A DNA stretch of 20,866 nt from Bryobacteraceae bacterium (GTDB taxonomy: Bacteria; Acidobacteriota; Terriglobia; Bryobacterales; Bryobacteraceae), in contig JASHQT010000615.1 in NCBI GenBank assembly GCA_030039005.1, positions 1-20,866 of the forward strand, read 5' to 3'. The notes beneath the pieces were generated by a model. The model was not told the origin of the DNA, made no database searches, and saw only the letters and a program-made list of their open reading frames with translations. Position 1 is the first letter of the stretch, and each line of letters starts with the position of its first letter. Below, one piece after another: positions 10,302 through 16,554 of this stretch. The translations under genes were made by a program, and so were the position numbers.

Positions 10302-11245
10302 GTGTCGCGCAGGCTCCTTCCGGTCAGAGTGAGGAAGACAGTTTCCAGGTCCGCGCGTTCGCTCGCGACGTGGTGATAAGGATGGCGATGCTCGACCAGC
10401 CATTCCAGGACCCGCGGCGTTTGCACAGAAAGATCCTGCACGCCGACGCGCAGCGTCCCGGCCACCAGTTCGGCGGAATGTACTCCGGGGAGGGCCCGCA
10501 GTTCGGCGAGAGGGAAGCCGTTCGGGGCCTGATCCAGGTCGATGTCCAGTTCGATCAGCAAAAGATTGGTCACCGGCAGCAGGCGGTAAAGACCGGGCAG
10601 CGTGTCGTCGGCGACCACTTTTCCGTGGTCCACGATAATCACGCGATCGCACAGCCGCTCGGCTTCTTCCATGTAGTGCGTGGTGTAGACCAGGGTCTTG
10701 CCGCGGCTCTTGAGGACTTCAAGATTATCGAAAATGGCGTTGCGGCTTTGGGGGTCGACGCCGACCGTGGGTTCATCCAGCAGCAGGATCTGCGGGTCGT
10801 GCAGCAATGCGGCGGCCAGGTTGAGACGCCGCTTCATCCCGCCGCTGAAGTGGCTCACGCGATCATGGGCGCGGTCGGCGAGGCCCACCAACGCGAGCGC
10901 TTCGCCGATGGCGCTCTTGGCGGCGGCGCCGTCGAGTGAGTAGAGAGCGGCGAAAAGCTGCAGGTTGGCTCGCGCCGTCAGTTCGTCGAACAGCGCCAGA
11001 TCCTGCGGCACCAGGCCGATGCGGCGCTTGATGGGATCTGTGTCACCGGCGAGCGGCCGGCCCTCGATTTTCACCGAACCCGAGTCCGGCCGGACGAGAC
11101 CCGCGATGATGGAAACAGTGGTGGTTTTACCCGCGCCGTTGGGCCCTAGCAGCCCGATCGTCTCACCAGCGCCGGCGCGTAGCGAGACGCCTTGGACCGC
11201 GCAAACGCTGCCGTAGCTCTTGTAGAGGTGGTCGACTTCGAGCAT
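10298..11245 (-). CDS. ABC transporter ATP-binding protein (ABC-2 exporter type)
   Basis: This 315-residue ATPase has the Walker A GPNGAGKTT (K40), Q-loop VPQDLALFDELT (Q81), ABC signature FSGGMKRRLNLA, Walker B ILLLDEPTVGVDP (E158) and H-loop H190 in TTHYMEEAE. After residue about 220 a C-terminal extension (LPVTNLLLIELDIDL...RADLETVFLTLTGRSLRD) is as found in DrrA/CcmA-like exporters paired with ABC-2 permeases. It energises the permease encoded immediately downstream, with a 4-base overlap. I use the ATG at 11245 because MLEVDHLYKSYG is the canonical N-terminus; the frame extends upstream only through the receiver gene. There is no good Shine-Dalgarno before it. A -10-like TATATT lies 23 bases ahead, inside the tail of the receiver gene. 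Confidence 0.93.
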   Translation of the reverse strand: MLEVDHLYKSYGSVCAVQGVSLRAGAGETIGLLGPNGAGKTTTVSIIAGLVRPDSGSVKIEGRPLAGDTDPIKRRIGLVPQDLALFDELTARANLQLFAALYSLDGAAAKSAIGEALALVGLADRAHDRVSHFSGGMKRRLNLAAALLHDPQILLLDEPTVGVDPQSRNAIFDNLEVLKSRGKTLVYTTHYMEEAERLCDRVIIVDHGKVVADDTLPGLYRLLPVTNLLLIELDIDLDQAPNGFPLAELRALPGVHSAELVAGTLRVGVQDLSVQTPRVLEWLVEHRHPYHHVASERADLETVFLTLTGRSLRDT

Positions 11246-11727
11246 AGCGGGGCCGGACGGCAATACCAATATACGCGGCGGCGCGGGCGATCGTTCGATG
11301 CAGCCGCGCCGGAGGATTTTTCGAGCAGCCTGCGAATCCCTACGCCAACCGAGGAAAGAAACTCGGGCAAAGTCGGTGGTTTCGAGATATAAGCGTCGGC
11401 GCCGAAATGGAGCGCGACTGCGCGATCGGTCCTGGATTGCGAAGAAGTGAGGATCAGGACCGGGACACGATCCAACAGCTTCAGGCCGCGCGTGTGTTTC
11501 AGCACCTCGATGCCTGCCACCTTGGGTAGATTCAGATCGATGATGATGAGATCCGGAAGGCTCGATTCGGTGAGCTTGGACAACACCGCGACGGCTTCCT
11601 CCCCGTCGCGTGCGCGCTCGATTCGAGCCGAAATCCGTTGTGAACGCAGCGCTTCTTCGACCAGAAAGACATCCGGGTCGCTGTCCTCGATCATCAGAAT
11701 CTTTGCAGGCAGGTCTGCGGTTGCCAT
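11146..11727 (-). CDS. Stand-alone response regulator receiver (Rcp1-like) with an odd C-terminal tail
   Basis: The protein has 193 residues as read. Residues about 8-132 form a complete receiver domain: acidic pair E14/D15 in LMIEDSD, phosphoacceptor D64 in LIIIDLNLP, T/S in LILTSSQS, and K116 in YISKPP. The pattern (EEALRSQ..., DGEEAVAVL, LPKVAGIEVL) fits Rcp1/CheY-like single-domain regulators that interact with histidine kinases or bacteriophytochromes. No output domain follows. Instead a low-information, Arg/Ser-rich tail of about 55 residues runs into the ABC ATPase gene, overlapping it by 100 bases in another frame. The tail looks non-functional, so an original stop near residue 140 has probably been lost or a frameshift occurred. 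No cognate kinase is adjacent on this strand. Confidence 0.8.
   Translation of the reverse strand: MATADLPAKILMIEDSDPDVFLVEEALRSQRISARIERARDGEEAVAVLSKLTESSLPDLIIIDLNLPKVAGIEVLKHTRGLKLLDRVPVLILTSSQSRTDRAVALHFGADAYISKPPTLPEFLSSVGVGIRRLLEKSSGAAASNDRPRRRVYWYCRPAPLCSKSTTSTRATAAFARSKASRYAPALVRRSGC
11268..11273 (-). promoter_or_regulatory. Possible -10 box (TATATT) for the ABC exporter operon
   Basis: TATATT on the minus strand would start transcription about 16 bases before the ATPase ATG. No -35 is evident and the site lies inside the preceding reading frame, so this is weak. Confidence 0.2.
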
Positions 11728-11772
11728 CGATTTGCCACCGCCTCCCGACGCGGGTACGGGCGCCGCGACTCG

Positions 11773-11781
11773 ATAATAACA
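11773..11781 (-). promoter_or_regulatory. Extended -10 promoter (TGTTATTAT) before the receiver gene
   Basis: On the minus strand TGT-TATTAT is an extended -10 element in the 88-base gap between the HipA-like gene and the receiver gene. Predicted start near 11766, giving a leader of roughly 40 bases with a GGGAGG-type ribosome binding site before ATG 11727. The -35 region is poor. Confidence 0.35.
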
Positions 11782-11815
11782 CGCTCTAGGATTCGCGAAA
11801 ACGTTACATCCAGCA

Positions 11816-12661
11816 CTATTTCCATTCGGGGAATGGGTTGACTCGTCCGCGTGTGGAGTCGCGGATCAAATCGGGAACATGGCGGCGGCGAGACAGCAAC
11901 TTTTCGAGTATGGCTTCGAGCGCGTCGGCGTCTTCGGCCATCCACTCGGGCGGAATCTGTTTCTGCGCCCCATCCACGATCTCCTCGGGGAAGAACACCA
12001 CGCGGTCGAGCCAGGGCTCGAAGTCCTGCCATCCCCTGACCTTCCGATAGACGTTCGGGCGGAAATAAAGGCCTTGTAAGGGCGAATCGGGAAACTTCCA
12101 GTGCGGGCCGTCGAAGATGTAACCGTGATCCATCATCGATGCCACAAAACCTGAAGAGACGCCGCCGGCGCGCGGTGCTTCGCTCGAACCCGGCGGCCAT
12201 TGCCGCAAACGGGCGCGGTAAAAGACGGCCTGGCGCGCGTCGGCGTTGCCGATCCATTTATCGAACGCCAACACGCCCAGAAATTCCTGGACGTTTACCA
12301 CTTTCTCCAGCAGCATGTCGGGAAGGAAGTCGTAGACCATCACCTTGGCCGGGTCGCCCGGATAGCGCGACCCGAAGTGCCAGCCCGGCTCCACGGCCGA
12401 GCGGTGGGAGCCGAGTTGAAGGTAGACGTCGGGATTGGCCTCGAGAAATGCCGCCCCGACATTGACAATCGCGGCTTCAGGCGTCGAGATTTGCAGGTAA
12501 TTCAGGAAAACGGATGCCATCCATTCGTTGATCAGGATGCGGCGGTGTTGCGGATTATTGCGAAATTTCACCACGTAGAAATGGCCGTCGCTGCATTGGA
12601 GCAGATGCGCCTGCGCTCCGCCGCGCATCTTGCGGATCAGGCGTGTGGCTTGGACCGGCAT
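11816..12661 (-). CDS. HipA-like kinase-fold protein (HipA_2 type)
   Basis: This 281-residue cytoplasmic protein resembles the HipA-like (HipA_2) family rather than true HipA. Visible segments are DGHFYVVKFRNNPQH (nucleotide-binding beta strand with the conserved Lys), ILINEWMASVFLNYLQISTPEAAIVNV, a possible catalytic loop FDKWIGNADARQAVF (near residues 133-147, comparable to the D..IGN.D.H motif), and a metal-loop-like SMMDHGYIFDGPHW. The usual His/Arg of the loop is replaced by A-R, so kinase activity is uncertain. No HipB-like antitoxin lies beside it, which argues against a classical hipBA toxin-antitoxin pair. A TAAAAT -10-like box and a short leader precede the ATG. The family is known from soil bacteria, but its role is not established to my knowledge. 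Confidence 0.75.
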   Translation of the reverse strand: MPVQATRLIRKMRGGAQAHLLQCSDGHFYVVKFRNNPQHRRILINEWMASVFLNYLQISTPEAAIVNVGAAFLEANPDVYLQLGSHRSAVEPGWHFGSRYPGDPAKVMVYDFLPDMLLEKVVNVQEFLGVLAFDKWIGNADARQAVFYRARLRQWPPGSSEAPRAGGVSSGFVASMMDHGYIFDGPHWKFPDSPLQGLYFRPNVYRKVRGWQDFEPWLDRVVFFPEEIVDGAQKQIPPEWMAEDADALEAILEKLLSRRRHVPDLIRDSTRGRVNPFPEWK

Positions 12662-12768
12662 GGGAAGAGCAAAGGATCATTTTAGGGGTTGGAGGAGCCT
12701 ATTGGATCGGGGGCGCAGCCGGACTACACTGGAGTTTTGCTTCTACACCAACTAAGGACGACAGACTG

Positions 12769-12987
12769 ATGCCTGAAGAAAGTTCCCACGCCACGCCTCC
12801 GGCTCACACCAAGGACGAGGTGGCCCTGGAGATGATGAAATTCATAGCGGTGACCACCGGCTACGGTAAGGGGGGAAGCACGGCCGGCTTCGGCGGTAAA
12901 GGGTCCAAGAGCCCGGAAGAATACGCAGAGGCGCTTCTGCAACTGTTCGAGCGCTGCCGCTCGGTGGTGAATCAGGAGAAGGGATAG
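12769..12987 (+). CDS. Small hypothetical protein (72 aa) with glycine-rich core
   Basis: The protein has 72 residues with ATG at 12769; the frame is open upstream, but the ATG gives a compact protein. I do not recognise a named family. It has a polar N-terminus, helix VALEMMKFIAVT, a glycine-rich segment TGYGKGGSTAGFGGKGSKS (about residues 31-49), and a C-terminal helix SPEEYAEALLQLFERCRSVVNQ. No signal peptide or TM segment is visible. The glycine/lysine core between two helices recalls nucleotide- or nucleic-acid-contacting loops but is not a Walker A (no GxxxxGK[ST] spacing). A weak promoter (TTGGAT, 17 bases, TACACT) is just upstream, and a strong hairpin follows the stop, so it is probably monocistronic. 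It is divergent from the HipA-like gene. Confidence 0.7.
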   Translation: MPEESSHATPPAHTKDEVALEMMKFIAVTTGYGKGGSTAGFGGKGSKSPEEYAEALLQLFERCRSVVNQEKG

Positions 12988-13001
12988 GAGGATGCTTGAA
13001 T

Positions 13002-13029
13002 GACCGCCGCAGTGTCACGCGCGGCGGTC
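13002..13029. terminator. GC-rich hairpin between convergent genes (probable bidirectional terminator)
   Basis: GACCGCCGC (13002-13010) pairs perfectly with GCGGCGGTC (13021-13029), a 9-bp stem with a 10-base loop. It separates the ends of the 72-aa gene (12987) and the Lys/Ala-rich gene (13037). On the plus strand a T-rich stretch follows, interrupted by CGGGGG; there is no T run on the minus side. Confidence 0.55.
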
Positions 13030-13036
13030 CGGGGGT

Positions 13037-13462
13037 TTACTTTTTCTTCTTCGCCGCTTTCTTGGCGGGAGCTTTCTTCGCGGCTTTTTTAGCAGCGGCC
13101 TTCTTGGCAGCCTTCTTGGCGGGAGCTTTCTTGGCGGGAGCTTTCTTGGCGGGAGCCTTCTTGGCAGCCTTAGCCGCTACTTTCTTCACCACTGCCTTCT
13201 TGGCCGGCGCCTTTGGGGCGGGCGCTTTCTTGGCTGCTTTGGCGGCCTTCTTCACCGGTTTCTTCTGCGGCGGCGCCTCGAGCGAGGGGGCTGTGGAAGA
13301 GGGGGCCGGAGCGTGTACCGGCTCGGGAACCGGCTTTATCAACTCGTCTTCGTCTTCATCCTCCGGGCCGTATTCGCCGACTTCAGTAGTCACATCGATT
13401 TGTTCTTCTTCGTATCCAAAATCGTCGTCGTCATCCGCGGTGAAGCGCAAGCTATCAACCAT
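13037..13462 (-). CDS. Histone H1-like Lys/Ala/Pro-repeat protein with acidic N-terminus
   Basis: The protein has 141 residues with sharply split charge. Residues 9-40 are acidic (DDDDD, EEE, EDEDEDE), 41-66 are a Pro-rich hinge, and 67-141 are almost only Lys, Ala and Pro in KKAPA / KKAA units. The basic half resembles the C-terminal tail of eukaryotic H1 and bacterial H1-like proteins (HctB, AlgP/AlgR3 type), which bind DNA without sequence preference and are intrinsically disordered. The acidic half could self-mask the basic tail or mimic DNA. A strong AGGAGG lies 8 bases before ATG 13462, and TTGCCT-N16-TATTCT upstream is a good promoter, so expression may be high. Role in nucleoid compaction is inferred from composition only; homology cannot be judged in such low-complexity sequence. 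Confidence 0.85.
   Translation of the reverse strand: MVDSLRFTADDDDDFGYEEEQIDVTTEVGEYGPEDEDEDELIKPVPEPVHAPAPSSTAPSLEAPPQKKPVKKAAKAAKKAPAPKAPAKKAVVKKVAAKAAKKAPAKKAPAKKAPAKKAAKKAAAKKAAKKAPAKKAAKKKK
13111..13165. repeat. 15-bp tandem repeat encoding KKAPA units
   Basis: The unit CTTTCTTGGCGGGAG repeats at 13126 and 13141, with a one-base variant at 13111 and a partial copy at 13156. On the coding (minus) strand each unit reads as five residues of the Lys/Ala/Pro tail. Such identity at DNA level allows slippage, so copy number may vary between strains. Confidence 0.75.
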
Positions 13463-13492
13463 TATTCATGCCTCCTGTTGTAACCACACCCT

Positions 13493-13520
13493 AGAATAAC
13501 TCGTTTTCTTCGGAAGGCAA
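13493..13520 (-). promoter_or_regulatory. Sigma-70-type promoter of the H1-like gene
   Basis: Minus strand: TTGCCT (13520-13515), 16-base spacer, TATTCT (13498-13493). Transcription would begin near 13486, giving a short leader carrying AGGAGG before ATG 13462. Confidence 0.45.
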
Positions 13521-13572
13521 GAGCTAACTATGCACTTTTTGAGCGCTCGCTGTCGGCGCGCCCCAGGACGGA

Positions 13573-15246
13573 TTAATTGGCCGTGGCGCGATGCCGAGCG
13601 GTGAGGCTCGCGGTGCGATAAGGCGCTGCGTGAAGCTTGTGAGATGGATGGACGGGTCCCCGATGAGAAGCTACCACGCGCCGCGAGCGCTTGCCGTGCG
13701 ACCGTACCGCCTCGGTGCGCTGAGACACGCGTGAAAGGCGCGCCACGGTGGGGATCACCAGCAGGTCACCGGCATCCAGCCCCGCACTCGGATTGGCGCC
13801 AGTCAGCGCCGGGAGCGAAGTGGAGTAGCGGTGCGCGACGTCGGCCAGCGTTTCCCCTGGCACCACTCGATGGATGCGCCAGTCGGCCCGGTGACTGGCG
13901 GGAACCATATCGAGAGCCGACTTCACCGATGGCAGAGTTCCCTTGGGAATCCTCACCGGATATCCGGCGGGCGCTATGGACTTCAGCACGGCGGGATTCA
14001 GATCCTGGATGTCCGAAACCGGACGATCCGTCGCGTCGGCGATGAGGGCCAGACTCGTAGCGCTGTCCACATCGAGGGTGTCGTACTCTACGGGAGCGTC
14101 GACGTCCAGGTTCTCCAGATCATAATCCTTGGGGTTCTTCGCCATGATGGTGACGGCCAGAATGATGGGGACGTAGTTCTCGGTTTCCTTGGGCAGGGCG
14201 TTTAAACGGCGCAGTTCCCAGAAGTCCGCGTAGCCGGTGCGCTCCACCGCGCGCTGCACACAACCGGGGCCGCAATTGTAGGCCGCCATCGCCAGGTACC
14301 AGTCACCAAACATCGCATACAGGTCATGCAGATGCTTGGCGGCGGCGCGCGTGGCTTTCTCCGGGTCCAGGCGGTCGTCGGTGCCGGGGCCTTGCATCAG
14401 GCCATACTGGCGGCCGCGGAACTGGACGAACTGCCACATGCCCACCGCTTGTTTGTACGAGCGGGCGCGAGGCAGGAAGCCGGACTCAGCCTGCGCCAGG
14501 TAGATCAACTCTTCCGGTACCCCTTCGTCGTCGAGAATCCGCTGCACCAGAGAACGGTAACGCCCGGAATGCCGCAGCCCGTTGATCAGGACCTTGCGCC
14601 CACGGTCCGTGGAGAAATAGTGAATGTAGCTCAGCACGGCATCGTTTTCCTGGAGCGGAAGCTGGGAAACCGTCGCTTCGATCTCTTCTTTGACCTTGGG
14701 ACGCAGGTTGGGATCGGTGGGGAAGGTCATGTCGAGAATGCCATCGAGCGGGGACTGGTCGTAGACTACTTCGGCCTGCTCGCTCGCCGACGCTCCCAGG
14801 CCTTCCAGATCGTAATGGTAGATCGTGTCGGCGATCTGGTCGATCTCGCTCTCCAGGTGCGCCCGGTTCGGGAGCGTGTCAGGCGCCGAAAGCAGGACAT
14901 CGAGAGCTGCATCGAACTCGCGCCGGGCGGCATCCAACTGATCGAGGTCGTAGTAACGCTTGCCGGCTTCTACGTGCTGGCGCGCTTTCGCGACCCGATC
15001 GTCGGCATCGGCGTTGCGAGACGCCGTGGCTAAGGCTCGCTGGACTAAGTCAGGCGAATCGCCCGAGTACAGGTTGGTTGCGACCGGCGGCGGCGCTTCA
15101 AAGGTGACTTCGACGGGGGCTGGAGTGGAGGGAAGGAAGGAAAGCCTGAAAGCCTGTTGCTGTTTGCTGGCACATCCAGCGGTGAAGACAGCCGCCAGAC
15201 AACTAAAACCGGCAAGGAATGCCGCGACGCGGTGATTGGAAACCAT
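13573..15246 (-). CDS. MltD-like membrane-bound lytic transglycosylase with LysM domain
   Basis: This 557-residue lipoprotein has a signal peptide ending in TAGC with C25 as the likely lipidated residue (Thr rather than Leu at -3 is slightly atypical). Residues 60-165 are a helical, TPR-like region (AGKRYYDLDQLDAARREFDAAL). The SLT domain covers about 230-370, with catalytic E254 in YLAQAESGF, then AVGMWQFVQFRGRQYGL, DPEKATRAAAKHL and MAAYNCGPG. A degenerate LysM-like stretch lies near 385-435, and a clear LysM near 460-505 (IHRVVPGETLADVAHRYS) would bind peptidoglycan. The last 50 residues are basic and His-rich. The enzyme cleaves glycan strands to 1,6-anhydro products and remodels the wall. 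A TTGACG-bearing promoter lies upstream, and it appears to be transcribed alone. Confidence 0.93.
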   Translation of the reverse strand: MVSNHRVAAFLAGFSCLAAVFTAGCASKQQQAFRLSFLPSTPAPVEVTFEAPPPVATNLYSGDSPDLVQRALATASRNADADDRVAKARQHVEAGKRYYDLDQLDAARREFDAALDVLLSAPDTLPNRAHLESEIDQIADTIYHYDLEGLGASASEQAEVVYDQSPLDGILDMTFPTDPNLRPKVKEEIEATVSQLPLQENDAVLSYIHYFSTDRGRKVLINGLRHSGRYRSLVQRILDDEGVPEELIYLAQAESGFLPRARSYKQAVGMWQFVQFRGRQYGLMQGPGTDDRLDPEKATRAAAKHLHDLYAMFGDWYLAMAAYNCGPGCVQRAVERTGYADFWELRRLNALPKETENYVPIILAVTIMAKNPKDYDLENLDVDAPVEYDTLDVDSATSLALIADATDRPVSDIQDLNPAVLKSIAPAGYPVRIPKGTLPSVKSALDMVPASHRADWRIHRVVPGETLADVAHRYSTSLPALTGANPSAGLDAGDLLVIPTVARLSRVSQRTEAVRSHGKRSRRVVASHRGPVHPSHKLHAAPYRTASLTARHRATAN

Positions 15247-15296
15247 CGAGATCCGTATTCTTGTATCGGTCTACTAAATCTCAGAGCAAAGTACTG

Positions 15297-15325
15297 ACTC
15301 TATAATAGCCCAGCGCCGGCGTCAA
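15297..15325 (-). promoter_or_regulatory. Sigma-70-type promoter of the lytic transglycosylase gene
   Basis: On the minus strand TTGACG (15325-15320) is followed by TATAGA after 15 bases or TAGAGT after 17 bases (15302-15297). Both fit a -10; the start would be near 15290, about 45 bases before the ATG at 15246. Confidence 0.45.
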
Positions 15326-15402
15326 GGTTTATCTCGCCTCGCTGGCAACGTAATGCAAACAACATAAATTCGGCTTAGCTCGACTACCCTGTTGATCGGC
15401 AG

Positions 15403-15420
15403 CTACAGGGAATCCTGTAG
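15403..15420. repeat. Perfect 7-bp hairpin/dyad in the intergenic region
   Basis: CTACAGG (15403-15409), loop GAAT, CCTGTAG (15414-15420). No T run follows on either strand, so it is more likely an operator or RNA hairpin than a terminator. Confidence 0.4.
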
Positions 15421-15555
15421 ATCCGGGTTCCGTTTCAGTCCGGGGATGACCGCGACGAGATCGGAGGTTCTAAGGTGACTGCCGAATCTGATTCGCGAAA
15501 GTCTTGCCCCTGGCGCTTGTGAGAAAATAGGGCCAGACGGAGCACAATCCGGTTG

Positions 15556-15762
15556 GTGACCAATCAGCAGCTTTATCTCCCGGTCGGCATTCCGCTCTTA
15601 TTCAACGCAGCTCTTGTCGGCCTCGTCGTTACTCTATTTAGCGCCAAGTTCGCCGCCATCGACAAGCGCTTCGACGACATGCGTGATCTGTGGCGCGCGG
15701 AACTGCGCCGCGTGGAAGAAGTGTTGGACGCGCGCCTGAAGCACATCGAGGAGCGCGGTTAG
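15556..15762 (+). CDS. Small membrane-anchored coiled-coil protein
   Basis: The protein has 68 residues, starting at GTG 15556 (a TTG at 15553 is one codon earlier). It opens with TNQQLYLPVGIPLLFNAALVGLVVTLFSAKF, a single N-terminal TM helix of about 20 residues. A charged amphipathic helix follows (FDDMRDLWRAELRRVEEVLDARLKHIEERG) with heptad-like spacing typical of a coiled coil. Proteins beginning M-T-N-Q-Q-L-Y-L with this layout are, in my recollection, widespread in Acidobacteriota genomes, often in many copies, with no known function. The cytoplasmic coil suggests oligomerisation or scaffolding. The gene ends 8 bases from the convergent CarD stop, with no terminator in between. Confidence 0.7.
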   Translation: MTNQQLYLPVGIPLLFNAALVGLVVTLFSAKFAAIDKRFDDMRDLWRAELRRVEEVLDARLKHIEERG

Positions 15763-15770
15763 CAGGTCTT

Positions 15771-16283
15771 CTAGGCCGGGGCGGGAAGGCTGAGAGACGA
15801 CTTCGCCAACGCCGCTTGCAGCGTATCGATGGCGTCGCGCTCGGCCAGGCCGCGCGAAATGGAAAGTTCGGTCACCAGCATGTGCCGGGCGCGTTCCAGC
15901 ATCTTCTTCTCGCGGAACGAGAGCGGCTTCTGCGACTGCAATATCAAAAGCGTCTTGAGCACTTCGGCGATCTCGAGCAAGCTGCCATGCCGCATCTTGT
16001 CCGAGTTCTCCCTGTACCGGTCCTTCCAATCCGCCTTACGCTGCGCATGGCCCTCGGCTAAGAAGCTGAGGACGCGCGCGATCTCGCCATTCCGGGTGAC
16101 CTTGCGAAGCCCAATCTCTTCGACGTGTGAGAATGGGACCATCACCGTCATACTGTTATAGGTGAGGCGCAGCAGATAGTAACGCTCGAATTGAGCGCCA
16201 AAGGAGCGGGTGCTGATATTTTCGACGGTGCCAATCCCATGGTTGGGATAAACAACTTTTTCGCCGATTTGAAACAAGGTCAT
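15771..16283 (-). CDS. CarD/CdnL-family transcriptional regulator
   Basis: This 170-residue protein has the CarD_N RNA-polymerase-interacting domain at residues 2-65 (FQIGEKVVYPNHGIGTVENI, YYLLRLTYNSMTVMVPFSHVEEIGLR). An all-helical C-terminal domain covers 70-165 (ADWKDRYRENSDKMRHGSLLEIAEVLKTLL, LSFREKKMLERARHMLVTELS). Such proteins bind the RNA polymerase beta subunit and stabilise open promoter complexes, especially at rRNA and growth genes. Length and motif order fit the CdnL branch. The ATG at 16283 is preceded by AAGGCGGT, one mismatch from the ideal ribosome binding site, 6 bases upstream. A TTGACA-N18-TACCAT promoter lies about 75 bases upstream, and the predicted leader contains three GGTTGG copies. 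Confidence 0.93.
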   Translation of the reverse strand: MTLFQIGEKVVYPNHGIGTVENISTRSFGAQFERYYLLRLTYNSMTVMVPFSHVEEIGLRKVTRNGEIARVLSFLAEGHAQRKADWKDRYRENSDKMRHGSLLEIAEVLKTLLILQSQKPLSFREKKMLERARHMLVTELSISRGLAERDAIDTLQAALAKSSLSLPAPA

Positions 16284-16315
16284 ACATTGACCGCCTTGCG
16301 TCTTGGCCTAATTGT

Positions 16316-16353
16316 CCAACCGGCTGGCCTGTCAGCCAACCTACTGACCAACC
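16316..16353. repeat. Three CCAACC hexamers in the CarD leader
   Basis: CCAACC occurs at 16316-16321, 16336-16341 and 16348-16353 (GGTTGG on the CarD strand). A small dyad, GGCTG (16322-16326) and CAGCC (16333-16337), lies between the first two. The cluster is just downstream of the predicted CarD transcription start and about 200-240 bases upstream of the sigma-54 promoter, so it could act on either gene. Confidence 0.35.
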
Positions 16354-16362
16354 GGAAACAGA

Positions 16363-16392
16363 ATGGTAAATCCGCACGCGGCAAGTTGTCAA
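16363..16392 (-). promoter_or_regulatory. Sigma-70-type promoter of the CarD gene
   Basis: Minus strand: consensus TTGACA (16392-16387), 18-base spacer, TACCAT (16368-16363). The predicted start near 16356 gives a leader of about 73 bases. Confidence 0.5.
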
Positions 16393-16444
16393 TAGCCTTT
16401 ACAATTCCCGTGCTGGATCAGTTAGTTTCACCCGTCCGCCCCAT

Positions 16445-16461
16445 ACACTTTCCAGTAGTGT
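16445..16461. promoter_or_regulatory. 17-bp dyad ACACT-N7-AGTGT, candidate enhancer site
   Basis: A perfect 5-bp inverted repeat with a 7-base centre lies about 95-110 bases upstream of the -24 element of the sigma-54 promoter, the usual distance for upstream activator sites of NtrC-type regulators. It is a candidate binding site for the regulator encoded at 19574; the evidence is position and symmetry only. Confidence 0.3.
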
Positions 16462-16554
16462 CAATTCTGAAAACTAAAGGGTTTCACGGGATTTTCATTG
16501 GCGGCGGCAGGGCAAACGCTGTATTCTCAAGGATAACCCTGATCTTGCGTACGG

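Larger units (their letters stand above)
15247..15555. other. 309-base intergenic region between transglycosylase and small membrane protein genes
   Basis: This region holds the minus-strand transglycosylase promoter (15297-15325), a plus-strand TATAAT at 15301-15306 without a -35, and the 7-bp dyad at 15403-15420. CACAAT at 15543-15548 sits 7 bases before the GTG of the next gene and could be its weak -10. A 15-codon GTG frame after GGAGG near 15463 is too short to support. I see no RNA gene here. Confidence 0.5.

Noticed and set aside
11246..11782. Upstream extension of the ABC ATPase frame
   Set aside because: It runs antiphase through the receiver gene, whose domain is intact; MLEVDHLYKSYG is the natural N-terminus.
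11816..12661. hipBA toxin-antitoxin module
   Set aside because: No small HTH antitoxin gene lies on either side, and the family resembles HipA_2 rather than HipA.
13541..13548. GAGCGCTC palindrome as terminator of the transglycosylase gene
   Set aside because: The following run on the gene's strand is A, not T, and the stem is only 4 bp with no loop.
15343..15357. Possible sigma-54 promoter TGGCAACGTAATGCA
   Set aside because: The GG and GC are 9 rather than 10 bases apart, a spacing sigma-54 tolerates poorly, and the next start is about 200 bases away.
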